Source: Patulibacter sp052039575 (GTDB lineage: Bacteria > Actinomycetota > Thermoleophilia > Solirubrobacterales > Solirubrobacteraceae). Taken from it: DNA of 64,000 nucleotides. Positions within the stretch are counted from its first letter, which is position 1. Every line of letters starts with the position of its first letter. A program made the position numbers and the translations under genes. The stretch lies in the NCBI GenBank assembly GCA_052039575.1, contig JBQGEK010000144.1, positions 1 through 64,000 on the forward strand. The letters run 5' to 3'. A model generated the notes under the pieces. The model had not been told where the DNA came from and did no database searches. It saw only the letters and a program-made list of their open reading frames with translations. Of this stretch, positions 1 to 8,131 are shown in pieces.

Positions 1-156
1 GATGAGTTGGCTGATGTCCTGACCTACTGCCTGCTGCTCGCCGACCGGCTGGGCCTTGATCCCCAAAGCATCGTGCTGGAGAAACTCGAGAAGACCCGGA
101 CGAAGTACCCGGCTGACGTCGTGCGCGGAAGCAGCAAGAAGCATGACCGGCCCTAG
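1..156 (+). CDS. MazG-like nucleotide pyrophosphohydrolase, 3' end only
   Basis: An open frame enters from the left edge and stops at 154-156, giving 51 C-terminal residues. The visible start, DELADVLTYCLLLADRLG, matches the second metal-binding helix of MazG-like all-alpha NTP pyrophosphohydrolases, where the E and D of the ExxD pattern hold magnesium. The tail (EKLEKTRTKYPADVVRGSS) is typical of the short MazG-like group. Such enzymes hydrolyse nucleoside triphosphates to monophosphates in the cytoplasm. The stop overlaps the ATG of the next gene by 14 nt, so the two are very likely co-transcribed and translationally coupled. The N-terminal half is outside the window, so substrate class cannot be judged. 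Confidence 0.8.
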   Translation, partial: DELADVLTYCLLLADRLGLDPQSIVLEKLEKTRTKYPADVVRGSSKKHDRP

Positions 157-1858
157 CCTGACCCGGTTCCCCTTCGACCTGGACCAGCTGCACGCGTGGG
201 GCGCCGTGCACCCACGTCATCGTGACTGGCCGGTCGTCTACGTCATCAACAGCGACACCGAGGTGTACGTCGGCGAATCCTTGACTGCCGAGGCGCGAAT
301 ACGCCAGCACCTGAGGTCCGGCAAGAAGGAGCACCTCCAATGGGTGCACGTCGCGCTCGATCACCGGTTCAACAAGTCGGCGTGCCTCGACCTGGAGTCG
401 TTCCTGATCCGGATGTTCTCCGGGGACGGCCAGCTCAAGGTCCTCAACCGGAACGCCGGCATCACCGACGCCGATTACTACGACCGGGAGTCGTACCGGA
501 AGACCTTCAATGAGATCTTCGAGGCCTTTCGCACCCAAGAGCACCTCTTCCAGCGCTCGCTGCCCGAGATCGTCAACAGCGACCTCTTCAAGCTGTCGCC
601 GTTCAAGGCGCTCAACCATGAGCAGGCAATCGCCGTCGAGGACATCCTGGAAGGCCTCTTCGAGGACCTCGCCACCGGCCGATCCAGCACCGCCGTCGTC
701 CAGGGCAACCCTGGCACGGGGAAGACCGTCGTCGCCATTTACCTGCTGAAGCTGCTCCAGGACATCAAGGCGCACGACGCCGAAGAGCCGTTCGACAGCG
801 ATTCCGTCTTCAGCGACTTCTTCAATCCGGGGCACGCCGAGACCGTGGCGTCGCTGCGGGTCGGCATCGTCGTTCCCCAGCAGTCGCTCCGAGAGTCGGT
901 CGCTCGCGTCTTCGCCCTCACCCCCGGGCTTCAGAAGAGCCTCGTCCTCACCCCCTTCGAAGTGGGGGCAAGCGACACACCGTTCGACCTGCTCGTCGTC
1001 GACGAAGCGCACCGCCTGAACCAACGCGCCAACCAGGCGTCCGGCCCGCTCAACAAGAGGTTCGCCGAGATCAACCAGAAGCTCTTCGGGTACGACGACC
1101 CCGAGTTCACCCAGCTGGACTGGATCACGAAGCAGAGCACGCACACCGTCCTGATGCTCGACGCCGATCAGCGCGTACGGCCGGCCGACCTGGACGAACG
1201 CACCATCAGCACGCTGCTCGAAGACGTCGACAAGCACGGCCGTCTCTACCCGCTCCGCTCGCAGATGCGGATCTCGGCGGCGCAGGACTACGTGGGTTAC
1301 GTCCGTCGCGTCCTCGGAGACGATGCGCCGAGGCCGGAGCGTTTCCCGGGGTACGACCTCCGGTTCTTCACCGATCTCGGCGAGATGCGGCGGGAAGTCC
1401 TCCGCCGCGACCGCGAGCACGGGCTGTCCCGTCTGGTGGCGGGCTACGCGTGGGAGTGGCGCAGCAAGAACGATCCGAGCGCGTTCGACATTGAGCTCGA
1501 CGGCGAACAGCTCCGCTGGAATTCCAGGCAACGGGACTGGATCAGCGCGCCCGGCTCAGTGCAGGAGGTCGGCTCGATCCACACCGTCCAGGGCTACGAC
1601 CTCAACTACGCCGGCGTGATCATCGGGAAGGACCTGCGCTACGACCCCACTGTAGGACGGATCGTCTTCGATCGCTCCGAGTACCACGACAAGAAGGGCC
1701 GCGAGAATAACCCCAAACGCGGGATCGTCTACACCGACGACGACCTCCTCCTGTACGTGCGGAACATCTACACCGTGCTGCTCACGCGCGGAATCCTGGG
1801 CACCTACGTGTACGTCTGCGATCCCGCGCTGCGAGACCACCTCAAGCGGTACTTCTGA
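143..1858 (+). CDS. GIY-YIG nuclease-like domain fused to DUF2075 P-loop ATPase/helicase
   Basis: This 571-residue protein starts at the ATG inside the end of the MazG-like gene; the same frame is open further upstream but has no better start. Residues about 30-110 contain VVYVINSDTEVYVGES and later conserved R and E positions, resembling a GIY-YIG nuclease fold (VYV instead of a perfect GIY). Residues about 185-290 carry a Walker A motif (GNPGTGKT, near 188) and a Walker B/DEAH-like box (LLVVDEAHRL, near 283). A late VGSIHTVQGYDLNYAGVIIG segment is the helicase motif typical of DUF2075 (Schlafen group 3-like). Family knowledge suggests nucleic-acid-dependent ATPase activity. Coupling to an NTP pyrophosphohydrolase suggests a stress or phage-response pair, which is inference. 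Confidence 0.85.
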   Translation: MTGPSLTRFPFDLDQLHAWGAVHPRHRDWPVVYVINSDTEVYVGESLTAEARIRQHLRSGKKEHLQWVHVALDHRFNKSACLDLESFLIRMFSGDGQLKVLNRNAGITDADYYDRESYRKTFNEIFEAFRTQEHLFQRSLPEIVNSDLFKLSPFKALNHEQAIAVEDILEGLFEDLATGRSSTAVVQGNPGTGKTVVAIYLLKLLQDIKAHDAEEPFDSDSVFSDFFNPGHAETVASLRVGIVVPQQSLRESVARVFALTPGLQKSLVLTPFEVGASDTPFDLLVVDEAHRLNQRANQASGPLNKRFAEINQKLFGYDDPEFTQLDWITKQSTHTVLMLDADQRVRPADLDERTISTLLEDVDKHGRLYPLRSQMRISAAQDYVGYVRRVLGDDAPRPERFPGYDLRFFTDLGEMRREVLRRDREHGLSRLVAGYAWEWRSKNDPSAFDIELDGEQLRWNSRQRDWISAPGSVQEVGSIHTVQGYDLNYAGVIIGKDLRYDPTVGRIVFDRSEYHDKKGRENNPKRGIVYTDDDLLLYVRNIYTVLLTRGILGTYVYVCDPALRDHLKRYF

Positions 1859-1893
1859 GCAGCTACTCCCGCCGTAGCGGCCCTGCCCCACAC

Positions 1894-2439
1894 CTACTCC
1901 ACCCGCAGCCCCGAGCGGTGCACGATGCGGTCGAACGACGGGCCATCCGGACTGCCGAGTTCGTGGACGAGTCGCCACGCGTCGGTCTCCTCCCGGGGGA
2001 AGTAGCGATCGGCGAGGCCCTTGACGCGGGGCTGGCGGGACCGCGGGAACGGCAGGACGGCGTCGTCGATCCGCAGGCCAAGCAACCGGTCGACCAGCGA
2101 CCCGGTCCAGAGAACGTCGAGCAGGATCCGCTCCGCGTGGATCTCCGTCAGGCGCCCGAGGTTGCCGAGCCACGGGTCGAAGTACTCCCGATCGGATTCG
2201 CGCATGCCCCAGGTGAGGACCAGGGCCACGTCCGAGCGCAGCACGGCGCGGTGGGTATGCCCGACCAACGGCTCCTCGTCCGCCCCGTGGCCTTGTCCGA
2301 TCGACGGTTCGCTCGCGCCCGTCGCTCGCCCACCCGCCGCGACTCCCGCACCGACCCCGAAGCCGGGCCCCGGCGGCAGCACGCGCCAGTGAGCGGCCGA
2401 GCTCGCGGCGATCCGCTCGTGCAGCTCGCGAAGGGTCAC
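1894..2439 (-). CDS. uncharacterised protein, 181 aa
   Basis: I do not recognise this protein. The frame runs from a GTG at 2437-2439 (VTLRELHERIAASSAAHWRVLPPG) to a TAG at 1894-1896; it is also open upstream to 2610, but that extension reads as low-complexity Arg/Gly/Ala and lacks a ribosome site. The middle is Gly/Ala-rich, and the C-terminal half (residues ~85-181) is a normal-looking globular sequence with hydrophobic segments such as SDVALVLTWGM and ILLDVLWTGSLVDRLLGL. There is no signal peptide and no clear membrane span. It converges on the DUF2075 gene, with its stop 35 bp away. Confidence 0.5.
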   Translation of the reverse strand: MTLRELHERIAASSAAHWRVLPPGPGFGVGAGVAAGGRATGASEPSIGQGHGADEEPLVGHTHRAVLRSDVALVLTWGMRESDREYFDPWLGNLGRLTEIHAERILLDVLWTGSLVDRLLGLRIDDAVLPFPRSRQPRVKGLADRYFPREETDAWRLVHELGSPDGPSFDRIVHRSGLRVE

Positions 2440-2678
2440 AGGGCAGGTCCGGCGGTCATCGGCTCTGGATGCTAGACCCCGCCGATCACCGAGCTCTGCG
2501 TTCGTCTCGCCGGGCTCGCAACTCGACGCGGAGTAGACGCGAACTTCGGCTTCCCGCTCCGCCGAGACTCCCGCCCCGCCGATGAGCTCCGGCCACCCGA
2601 GCGGTCTCACCCGATAGAGATCGAGATCGGATCCTCCGGTCCGGTCGACGTCGGGTCTCTCAGACGCAGAGGAGCAGC

Positions 2679-2948
2679 ATGATCATCGTGGCAGGGCACA
2701 TCACCGTCGATCCCGAGCGACGCGAGGCGTACCTCGACGGATGCGTAGCGGTCGTCCAGCAGGCCCGCGAAACAGACGGCTGCCTCGACTTCGCGATCAG
2801 CGCGGATCTGCTCGTCCCCGGGCGGATCAACGTCTTCGAGCGCTGGGATTCGCGGGCCACGCTCGACGCCTTCCGCGGCAGTGGACCGAGCGGCGACCCG
2901 CGCGCCGAGATCCGTTCGGCGTCCGTGGACGAGTACGAGGTCGGGTAG
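2679..2948 (+). CDS. antibiotic biosynthesis monooxygenase (ABM) family protein
   Basis: This 89-residue protein has the ABM ferredoxin-like fold signature: a first strand MIIVAGHITVDPERREAYL, a middle QQARETDGCLDFAIS segment, then ...PGRINVFERWDSRATLDAF. Length is typical (about 90-100 aa) for putative quinol monooxygenases/YgiN-like enzymes, which act as dimers in the cytosol on quinone-like or polyketide substrates. The start is supported by GAGGAG seven bases upstream of the ATG. It stands alone, and a strong hairpin follows the stop. The substrate cannot be predicted. Confidence 0.8.
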   Translation: MIIVAGHITVDPERREAYLDGCVAVVQQARETDGCLDFAISADLLVPGRINVFERWDSRATLDAFRGSGPSGDPRAEIRSASVDEYEVG

Positions 2949-2956
2949 CGGGCGCT

Positions 2957-2994
2957 TCGAGGTCGGCGGATCGTCGTTCGGCTGCCGACCTCGA
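2957..2994. terminator. bidirectional hairpin terminator
   Basis: Perfect 11-bp inverted repeat TCGAGGTCGGC / GCCGACCTCGA with a 16-nt loop. It lies between the stop of the ABM gene (2948, plus) and the stop of the short minus-strand frame (2999), as expected for a shared terminator of convergent units. No T tract follows. Confidence 0.6.
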
Positions 2995-2998
2995 TACC

Positions 2999-3097
2999 TC
3001 ACGACGCCGGTACCGCGTACCCCTTCAGCCCGCCGAAGTCCTGGAACTGCCGCACCTCGTCCGGGGAAGCAAAGCTCTTGCCTGCGAGTCCGTTCAT
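2999..3097 (-). pseudogene. truncated cupin-like gene start (32 aa)
   Basis: A short minus-strand frame begins with ATG at 3095-3097, preceded by AAAGGA six bases upstream, and ends after 32 codons. The peptide begins MNGLAGKSFASPDEVRQF, which resembles the first strand of small cupin proteins (typically ...K.F..PDE.R.F..G), but the barrel strands and histidines that should follow are missing. I read it as a cupin gene truncated by deletion; a genuine small protein is possible because it has a good ribosome site and a hairpin directly after the stop. Confidence 0.4.
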
Positions 3098-3278
3098 TTT
3101 GCGTCCTTTCGTCGGTCGACTGCGCTCCTCACCCGCTACGGATCAGGTCAAACCATGGCTGCCTCGCACATCGCGGGGCCGACCGCGACCCACCGACCCA
3201 TGACCCGCGTCCATCGAAGCGGTCCTGATCCGGTAGAGATAGGCGCCCGAGGTCGCCAACCACGAGGGTGTCATCGTC

Positions 3279-3848
3279 ATGACGTCACGAGCCACGTATC
3301 GACGGACCTTCGCCGCAGATCTGCTGCCGCGCATCGTCCAAGCCGCCGCGGACGAGGGGTTCGTGCCCGGGACGTTCGCTGGCGCGCAGTGGGGCTGGGT
3401 ACGGACCCAGTCCGAGAGCGTGCGGGCCGCCGTTCTGGTCGGCGAGGCCACCGGGCGACACACGCAGGACGGCATCGACCTCCACGCGTCGGGCGCGCTC
3501 TACCTCGACGACGTGGAGCACCACCTTCGAGCCGAGGGCGATCGTCCGGAGGAGGCAGCCACCCTGATCGCGCCGCTGCGCTCGTGGGGTCTGGCCTTCA
3601 CGCGCGACAACCGCTACCCGCTGCGCTGGAGCTCGAGCCCGGACGCCCGGGTCGAGGAGCTGGTCGATGACCTTCGATCGTTCGCGCGGTTCGCCTCGAC
3701 CATCCGCGACGTCTCCGACCTCGGTCCGCGGCAGCTCGCGCGATCCCGGATCCGGCGGCACGTGTCCCAGGGGCTCGCTCCGAACTACAGCAGCCCCGCG
3801 GCGGCACGGGCGATCAGCGAGATCTGCACCGACGTGGACCGTGGCTGA
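3279..3848 (+). CDS. uncharacterised protein, 189 aa
   Basis: I do not recognise this cytosolic protein. The ATG at 3279 has GAGGG about ten bases upstream. The sequence is a mixed alpha/beta globular type (RTFAADLLPRIVQAAADEGF, then ASGALYLDDVEHHLRAEG, then LAFTRDNRYPLRWSSSPDAR), with no signal peptide, no membrane span and no metal-binding cluster. It is flanked by the cupin remnant on the opposite strand and by a convergent secreted-protein gene, so context gives no functional clue. Codon use matches the surrounding genes, which supports it being real. Confidence 0.6.
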   Translation: MTSRATYRRTFAADLLPRIVQAAADEGFVPGTFAGAQWGWVRTQSESVRAAVLVGEATGRHTQDGIDLHASGALYLDDVEHHLRAEGDRPEEAATLIAPLRSWGLAFTRDNRYPLRWSSSPDARVEELVDDLRSFARFASTIRDVSDLGPRQLARSRIRRHVSQGLAPNYSSPAAARAISEICTDVDRG

Positions 3849-3915
3849 CGACCTGCCGTGACCGGCAGGTCGGGCGCAGCGAGCCGCCCGAACGGCGGCT
3901 CGCACCGGCAGCGGC

Positions 3916-4917
3916 CTACGGCGCCCCGAGCACCTGGAACGACTGCATCTCGCCGCGCATCTTCGCGGGGAAGTAGCCGGTGAAGAGCACGTAGGAGTGG
4001 ACGACGCCGCGGCGTCCGTTGATGGCCACGATCTGCTCCGGGGTCAGCTGCTCGTCGAGGGCCCAGCGGCCGTTCTCGATCCGCGCGTTCTTCTCGAGCG
4101 TCGTGGTGGTCCCGCCCGAGAAGTACTCGAGCTGGACGCGTACGACGCCGCGCGCGCCGCCGCTGATCGTGCCGCTGGCCCGCAGCCGGCCGTCGGCGAC
4201 CTGCGGGCGCACCGAGTTCAGCGCCGCGGGCACGTTGGCGGCACGCAGCCGCACGGTCTGCGGTCGGGTCCGCTCGTTGCCCGGGTAGTGCATCGTCAGG
4301 ATCCCGGTCCGCTTGGCGACCTGGGCAGCCGGGATCGACTCGCTCTGCCGAACGCGCCGGTTGGCCGAGTCGATCGGTGCGGTCCAGCGGTGCTTCTGGC
4401 CGGCAGCGTGGAGCTCGAGCGACACGTTGCCGGAAGCCCGGCGGGTGATCGGCGCAAGGATGTCGATCACGCCGGCCGACGGGAAGATCGTCGCCCGGGC
4501 GAGCTGGAGCTTCGACGGCTCCGGCACAGGCGGAAGCGCCGGCGGAGCCGGGGGCCTGGTCGTGCTGAAGCTGCGGTTGACGCCCTGGGCCGTGCCCTCG
4601 CCCACCGCGACGACGCGGTAGTGGTACCGCGTGCCCGGCGTCAGGTTCGTCAGCGGGATGCGGATCGGGACGCGGCTGGTGCCCGCGCCGACCGCGACTT
4701 CGGCGGTCCGGGCCGTGTACGCACGGGTCGTGCCGTAGCGGACGAAGACCCGGGTCTCCGCGCCGCGCGGGTTGACGGCGCCGGTCACGGTCGCCGTGGT
4801 CTCGGTGACGTCCTGGATTCCACCGGTGTTCGCCACGGGACTGGCCGTGGCCGCAGCCACCGGCCCGGCCGAGGCGACCAGGAAGGTCACGATGGTCACT
4901 GCGAGGGGGTTTCGCAT
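3916..4917 (-). CDS. secreted fibronectin type III-like protein
   Basis: The 333-residue product starts MRNPLAVTIVTFLVASAG with GGAGG just before the ATG at 4915-4917, and has a signal peptide ending near AAATA. Residues ~30-125 form a fibronectin type III-like module: TGGIQDVTETTATVTGAVNP, then TRVFVRYGTT, then LTPGTRYHYRVVAVGEG. A Pro-rich linker (PPAPPALPPVPEP, ~130) leads to a beta-rich C-terminal region of ~190 residues with no recognisable catalytic motif. It is probably exported and extracellular or wall-associated. The adjacent DUF1345 gene is divergent, and the two share a short promoter region. Confidence 0.75.
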   Translation of the reverse strand: MRNPLAVTIVTFLVASAGPVAAATASPVANTGGIQDVTETTATVTGAVNPRGAETRVFVRYGTTRAYTARTAEVAVGAGTSRVPIRIPLTNLTPGTRYHYRVVAVGEGTAQGVNRSFSTTRPPAPPALPPVPEPSKLQLARATIFPSAGVIDILAPITRRASGNVSLELHAAGQKHRWTAPIDSANRRVRQSESIPAAQVAKRTGILTMHYPGNERTRPQTVRLRAANVPAALNSVRPQVADGRLRASGTISGGARGVVRVQLEYFSGGTTTTLEKNARIENGRWALDEQLTPEQIVAINGRRGVVHSYVLFTGYFPAKMRGEMQSFQVLGAP

Positions 4918-4982
4918 CCCTCCATGATCCGGGAATGCGACCGGCGGTGCGCTACCCGGTCCTGAGCAGCGAGAATGGTCCG

Positions 4983-5723
4983 ATGCCATCGGACGACGAC
5001 GTCGCGCCACGGTTCGCATCGGACAAGCTGCGGGGACGCACGAGCGCGGTCGTCGCCATGGTGGTGCTCGGCGGCGGGTTCGTCCTGTTGGCGCTCGCCG
5101 GCGACCGGCTCGGCTTGGACCCGGGGTCGGGCGACGGCCGCGCCAACCAGGAGTTCTTCGGCAGCTACTTCGTGGCCTGGATCGTCTACTGCGTCGTCCA
5201 GTCCCTGCTGACCGTCCGCGCGTTCTCCGGGGTCGACGGGCGGACCTTGGCTGCATGGCTGCGGGCCGACGATCCCCCTCCGGCGTTCCGCTGGTTCCGG
5301 GTCATGACCGCGGACAGCGGCACGGCCGGGGCCGTCATGTTCTGCATCGTCGCGGTGGTCGCGGTCGTGATCGCCGCGACCCAGCCGAGCCTGCGGGGCC
5401 AGCCGGGGTTCGTGGTCCTGGCGTTCCTGTCCGTCGCGGGCTCGTGGCTGCTGATCATCGTGACCTTCGCCGCGCTCTATGCGCGCAAGGACGCCCACGA
5501 GAACGGTCTCGCGTTCCCCGGCTCCGAGCACGACGATCTGCCCGAGTTCTTCGACTACCTCTACTTCTCCGTCCAGATCGGCACCGCGTTCACGAGCTCC
5601 GACGTCTCGATCACCGACCGCTCGATGCGCCGAACGGTCACCGCCCACAGCCTCGTTGCCTTCGTCTTCAACACGGTGATCGTCGCGCTGCTCGTCTCGT
5701 TCCTGCTCGCCGTCGTGACATGA
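4983..5723 (+). CDS. DUF1345 family integral membrane protein
   Basis: About 246 residues starting MPSDDDVAPRF; an in-frame ATG at 4935 would add 16 residues. The later start is preferred because GAGAAT sits exactly six bases before it, matching the leaderless pattern seen elsewhere here. Five to six hydrophobic spans are visible (SAVVAMVVLGGGFVLLALAG, FVAWIVYCVVQSLLTV, AVMFCIVAVVAVVIA, FVVLAFLSVAGSWLLIIV, VAFVFNTVIVALLVSFLLA). The segment FFDYLYFSVQIGTAFTSSDV before the last helix is the DUF1345 hallmark and resembles an ion-channel pore-loop region. The function of the family is unknown. Confidence 0.85.
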   Translation: MPSDDDVAPRFASDKLRGRTSAVVAMVVLGGGFVLLALAGDRLGLDPGSGDGRANQEFFGSYFVAWIVYCVVQSLLTVRAFSGVDGRTLAAWLRADDPPPAFRWFRVMTADSGTAGAVMFCIVAVVAVVIAATQPSLRGQPGFVVLAFLSVAGSWLLIIVTFAALYARKDAHENGLAFPGSEHDDLPEFFDYLYFSVQIGTAFTSSDVSITDRSMRRTVTAHSLVAFVFNTVIVALLVSFLLAVVT

Positions 5724-5743
5724 AAAACACCTGAAGACACTCG

Positions 5744-5773
5744 GTTGCCACCGTAAACGGCAACGGTTACGGT
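5744..5773. promoter_or_regulatory. interleaved inverted repeats upstream of the LAL regulator gene
   Basis: Two inverted repeats interlock. ACCGTAAAC (5750-5758) pairs with GGTTACGGT (5765-5773) with one mismatch, and GTTGCC (5744-5749) pairs exactly with GGCAAC (5759-5764). The element ends 9 bp before the GTG of the regulator, so it lies where an operator or core promoter would sit. Autoregulation by the adjacent LuxR-type protein is an inference. Confidence 0.45.
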
Positions 5774-5782
5774 CTCGGTCTG

Positions 5783-8131
5783 GTGCAAACGGGGGTTCAC
5801 GCCAACTACGCCGCGGTCGAGCGCGCCGTGCAGGGAACGGGTCATGGCCCGTCCCTGGTCGTCTGCGGAGCGCGCTCGTCAGGGCGGACCACCCTGCTCG
5901 AGCACGCAGCGCAGTCGGTCGACGACCACACCGTCGTCCGCTCCGCGGGCGCCCGTTCGGAAGCGCTTCTGCCCTACGCGCTGCTGCACCAGATGCTGGT
6001 GCCGTTCGAAACCCAGGTCACCGACCTGCCCGCCGTCCAGGCTTCCACGCTGCGGAGCGTGCTCGAACTGTCGGCCGGAGCGCTCGACCCCGCCGTGGTC
6101 GGCTGGGCGGTGCGAACCCTGCTTGTCCGGATGGCGCACCGCCAACCCGTGCTGCTGCTGATCGACGACATCGACCTCGCCGATGGCACGAGCGCCCACG
6201 TGCTGGGCTTCGTCGTCCGCCGGCTGGTCGGCGAGCGGGTCACGGTCCTGCTCACCGCCCAGCCGCAGCTGGTGCCCGCCGCGCTCGCCGACCTGCCGAC
6301 GTGGGACGTCCAGCCGCTGTCACGCGCGGATGCGATCCGGCTCGTCGGGCGGCAGACGGGCGGAGCGTGCCCACCCGAGATCGCCGCGGTGCTCGGAGCC
6401 GCGACCGACGGCCTCCCCGGCGAGCTCGAACGGGTCACGGCGCTGCTGCCGGCGATCGACGTCGACGACGCCGGGCGCGCCACCGATGCGACCGACGACC
6501 GCCCGAGGACCGGCTTTCAGGTCTCCCCGGACGACGTGCTGCTGCGCACCGCTTCGGCCGCCTGGCGCACCGGCGATGCCGCCGCGGCGATCCGGCTCGT
6601 CGCCCACGTCTCCGACCAGGCAGCGCGACGCGCCGAGGTGCGGCGACTGCAGGGCCTCGTCGAGCTCCGCTGCGGAGTGCCCGACGTCGCCAGTGACGTG
6701 CTTGCGAATGCCGCCACCGGCCTGGAGCCGCCGGCCGCGCTGCGGACCCTGGTCGAGGCCGGGGTGGCGGCGTTGTTCGCGGGGGACGTCGAGCGGATGG
6801 CGACAATCGCCGGTCAGGCCCGGACGCTGACCGCGTCCGCCGACGTCGGACCCGGCCCGGCATTGGCGTTCCTGCAGGGCATCGCAGCGACCTTCACCGG
6901 CTGCCCGGCCGAGGGCGTACCGCTGCTCGCCGCCGCCAGTCGCGTGGGCGCCGCCGCCCTCCGTCCCCAGGAGATCGTCCAGGCCGGAATCGCCGCGATC
7001 ACGGTCGGCGATGCCGCTACGGCTCGGGTGCTGCTGACGCGCGCCGTCCACCGGGCGCGGGCCGGCCGATCCCCGGGCATCACGTCCGGTGCGCTCGCGT
7101 TCCTCGCGATCAGCGAGGTGCTGCTCGGCCGCTACGCCGAAGCCGGCGTGCACGCCCGGGAGGGTCTCCGACTCGCTCGCTCGCTGGAGCACCCGACGAC
7201 CGAGGCCAGCCTGCTCGCCGCGCTCGCGTTGTCGGCCGCGTTCCGTGGCGCGCTCGACGAGTGCCGCGTGCGGGCCGAGTCCGCACTCCAACTGGCGGTC
7301 GGGCAGCGCCTGGGCCTGGCCGGAGCGACCGCCGAGTGGGCGCTCGGCGTTGCGGACATCGCTCGCGGCGACGTCGCTGCAGCCACCGACCGACTGCAGG
7401 CGATCGTTACCGGGGAAACCGGCTCGGGCCACCCGCTCGTCGCGCTGTGGTCGGCTCCGCACCTGGCCGAGGCGGCGATCCGGGCCGGACGTCCGGGAAT
7501 CGCCCGGGCCGCGCACGCCGGGTTCGAGCCGTTCGCGCTGGCCTGCGGACAACCGTGGGCCGGAGCGCTCGCGTCCCGGATCCGGGCGTTGCTCGCGAGC
7601 GATCCCGCCGAGGCCGACGGGCTGTTCGCACAGGCCAATGCCCTGCACGCCCGAGCCGGACGGCCGTTCGAGCACGCGCGGACCCTCTACCTGTGGGGCG
7701 TCCGGCTGCGCACCGACCACCAGCGGGCCTCGGCCAGCGCCCGGCTGCGCACGGCCGCGGCGATGCTCACGCACCTCGGCGACGGAGCGTGGGCGGATCA
7801 GGCGCGGGCCGAGCTCCGCGTGCTCGGCGCGCCCGGCGCTCCAGCCGAACCGGACGAGCACCCCGCCCTGACGGTGCGTGAGCGCGAGATCGTCCGCCAC
7901 GTGCGGCTCGGATCGACCAACCGCGAGATCGCGGCCCGCCTGTTCCTGAGCCCGCGGACCGTCGATCATCATCTGCGCAACGTGTTCCGCAAGCTGGGGA
8001 TCCGATCGCGGACCGAGCTGCTTGCCGCGGGTTCCGCCGCCGACCGCGTGCTGCGGCCGACGGCCTTCGCGGGCGGAGCCGTCGACGTACCGGGCGCCGA
8101 TCCGGCTCCGCCTGCCGCGATCAGCCCGTGA
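5783..8131 (+). CDS. LAL-type LuxR family transcriptional regulator with ATPase domain
   Basis: A 782-residue regulator starting at GTG 5783. The N-terminus has a degenerate Walker A (VVCGARSSGRTTLLE, ~28-42; GRT replaces GKT) and a Walker B (PVLLLIDDIDLAD, ~115-130), forming an AAA/STAND-like module. The middle (~250-680) is an Ala/Leu-rich helical array of TPR-like repeats. The C-terminus (~695-750) is a clear LuxR winged-type HTH: LTVREREIVRHVRLGSTNRE, then IAARLFLSPRTVDHHL, then RNVFRKLGIRSRTELLA. LAL proteins are ATP-dependent activators responding to small ligands. Its target is unknown. The 3' end overlaps the convergent SGNH hydrolase gene by 11 bp. Confidence 0.9.
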   Translation: MQTGVHANYAAVERAVQGTGHGPSLVVCGARSSGRTTLLEHAAQSVDDHTVVRSAGARSEALLPYALLHQMLVPFETQVTDLPAVQASTLRSVLELSAGALDPAVVGWAVRTLLVRMAHRQPVLLLIDDIDLADGTSAHVLGFVVRRLVGERVTVLLTAQPQLVPAALADLPTWDVQPLSRADAIRLVGRQTGGACPPEIAAVLGAATDGLPGELERVTALLPAIDVDDAGRATDATDDRPRTGFQVSPDDVLLRTASAAWRTGDAAAAIRLVAHVSDQAARRAEVRRLQGLVELRCGVPDVASDVLANAATGLEPPAALRTLVEAGVAALFAGDVERMATIAGQARTLTASADVGPGPALAFLQGIAATFTGCPAEGVPLLAAASRVGAAALRPQEIVQAGIAAITVGDAATARVLLTRAVHRARAGRSPGITSGALAFLAISEVLLGRYAEAGVHAREGLRLARSLEHPTTEASLLAALALSAAFRGALDECRVRAESALQLAVGQRLGLAGATAEWALGVADIARGDVAAATDRLQAIVTGETGSGHPLVALWSAPHLAEAAIRAGRPGIARAAHAGFEPFALACGQPWAGALASRIRALLASDPAEADGLFAQANALHARAGRPFEHARTLYLWGVRLRTDHQRASASARLRTAAAMLTHLGDGAWADQARAELRVLGAPGAPAEPDEHPALTVREREIVRHVRLGSTNREIAARLFLSPRTVDHHLRNVFRKLGIRSRTELLAAGSAADRVLRPTAFAGGAVDVPGADPAPPAAISP

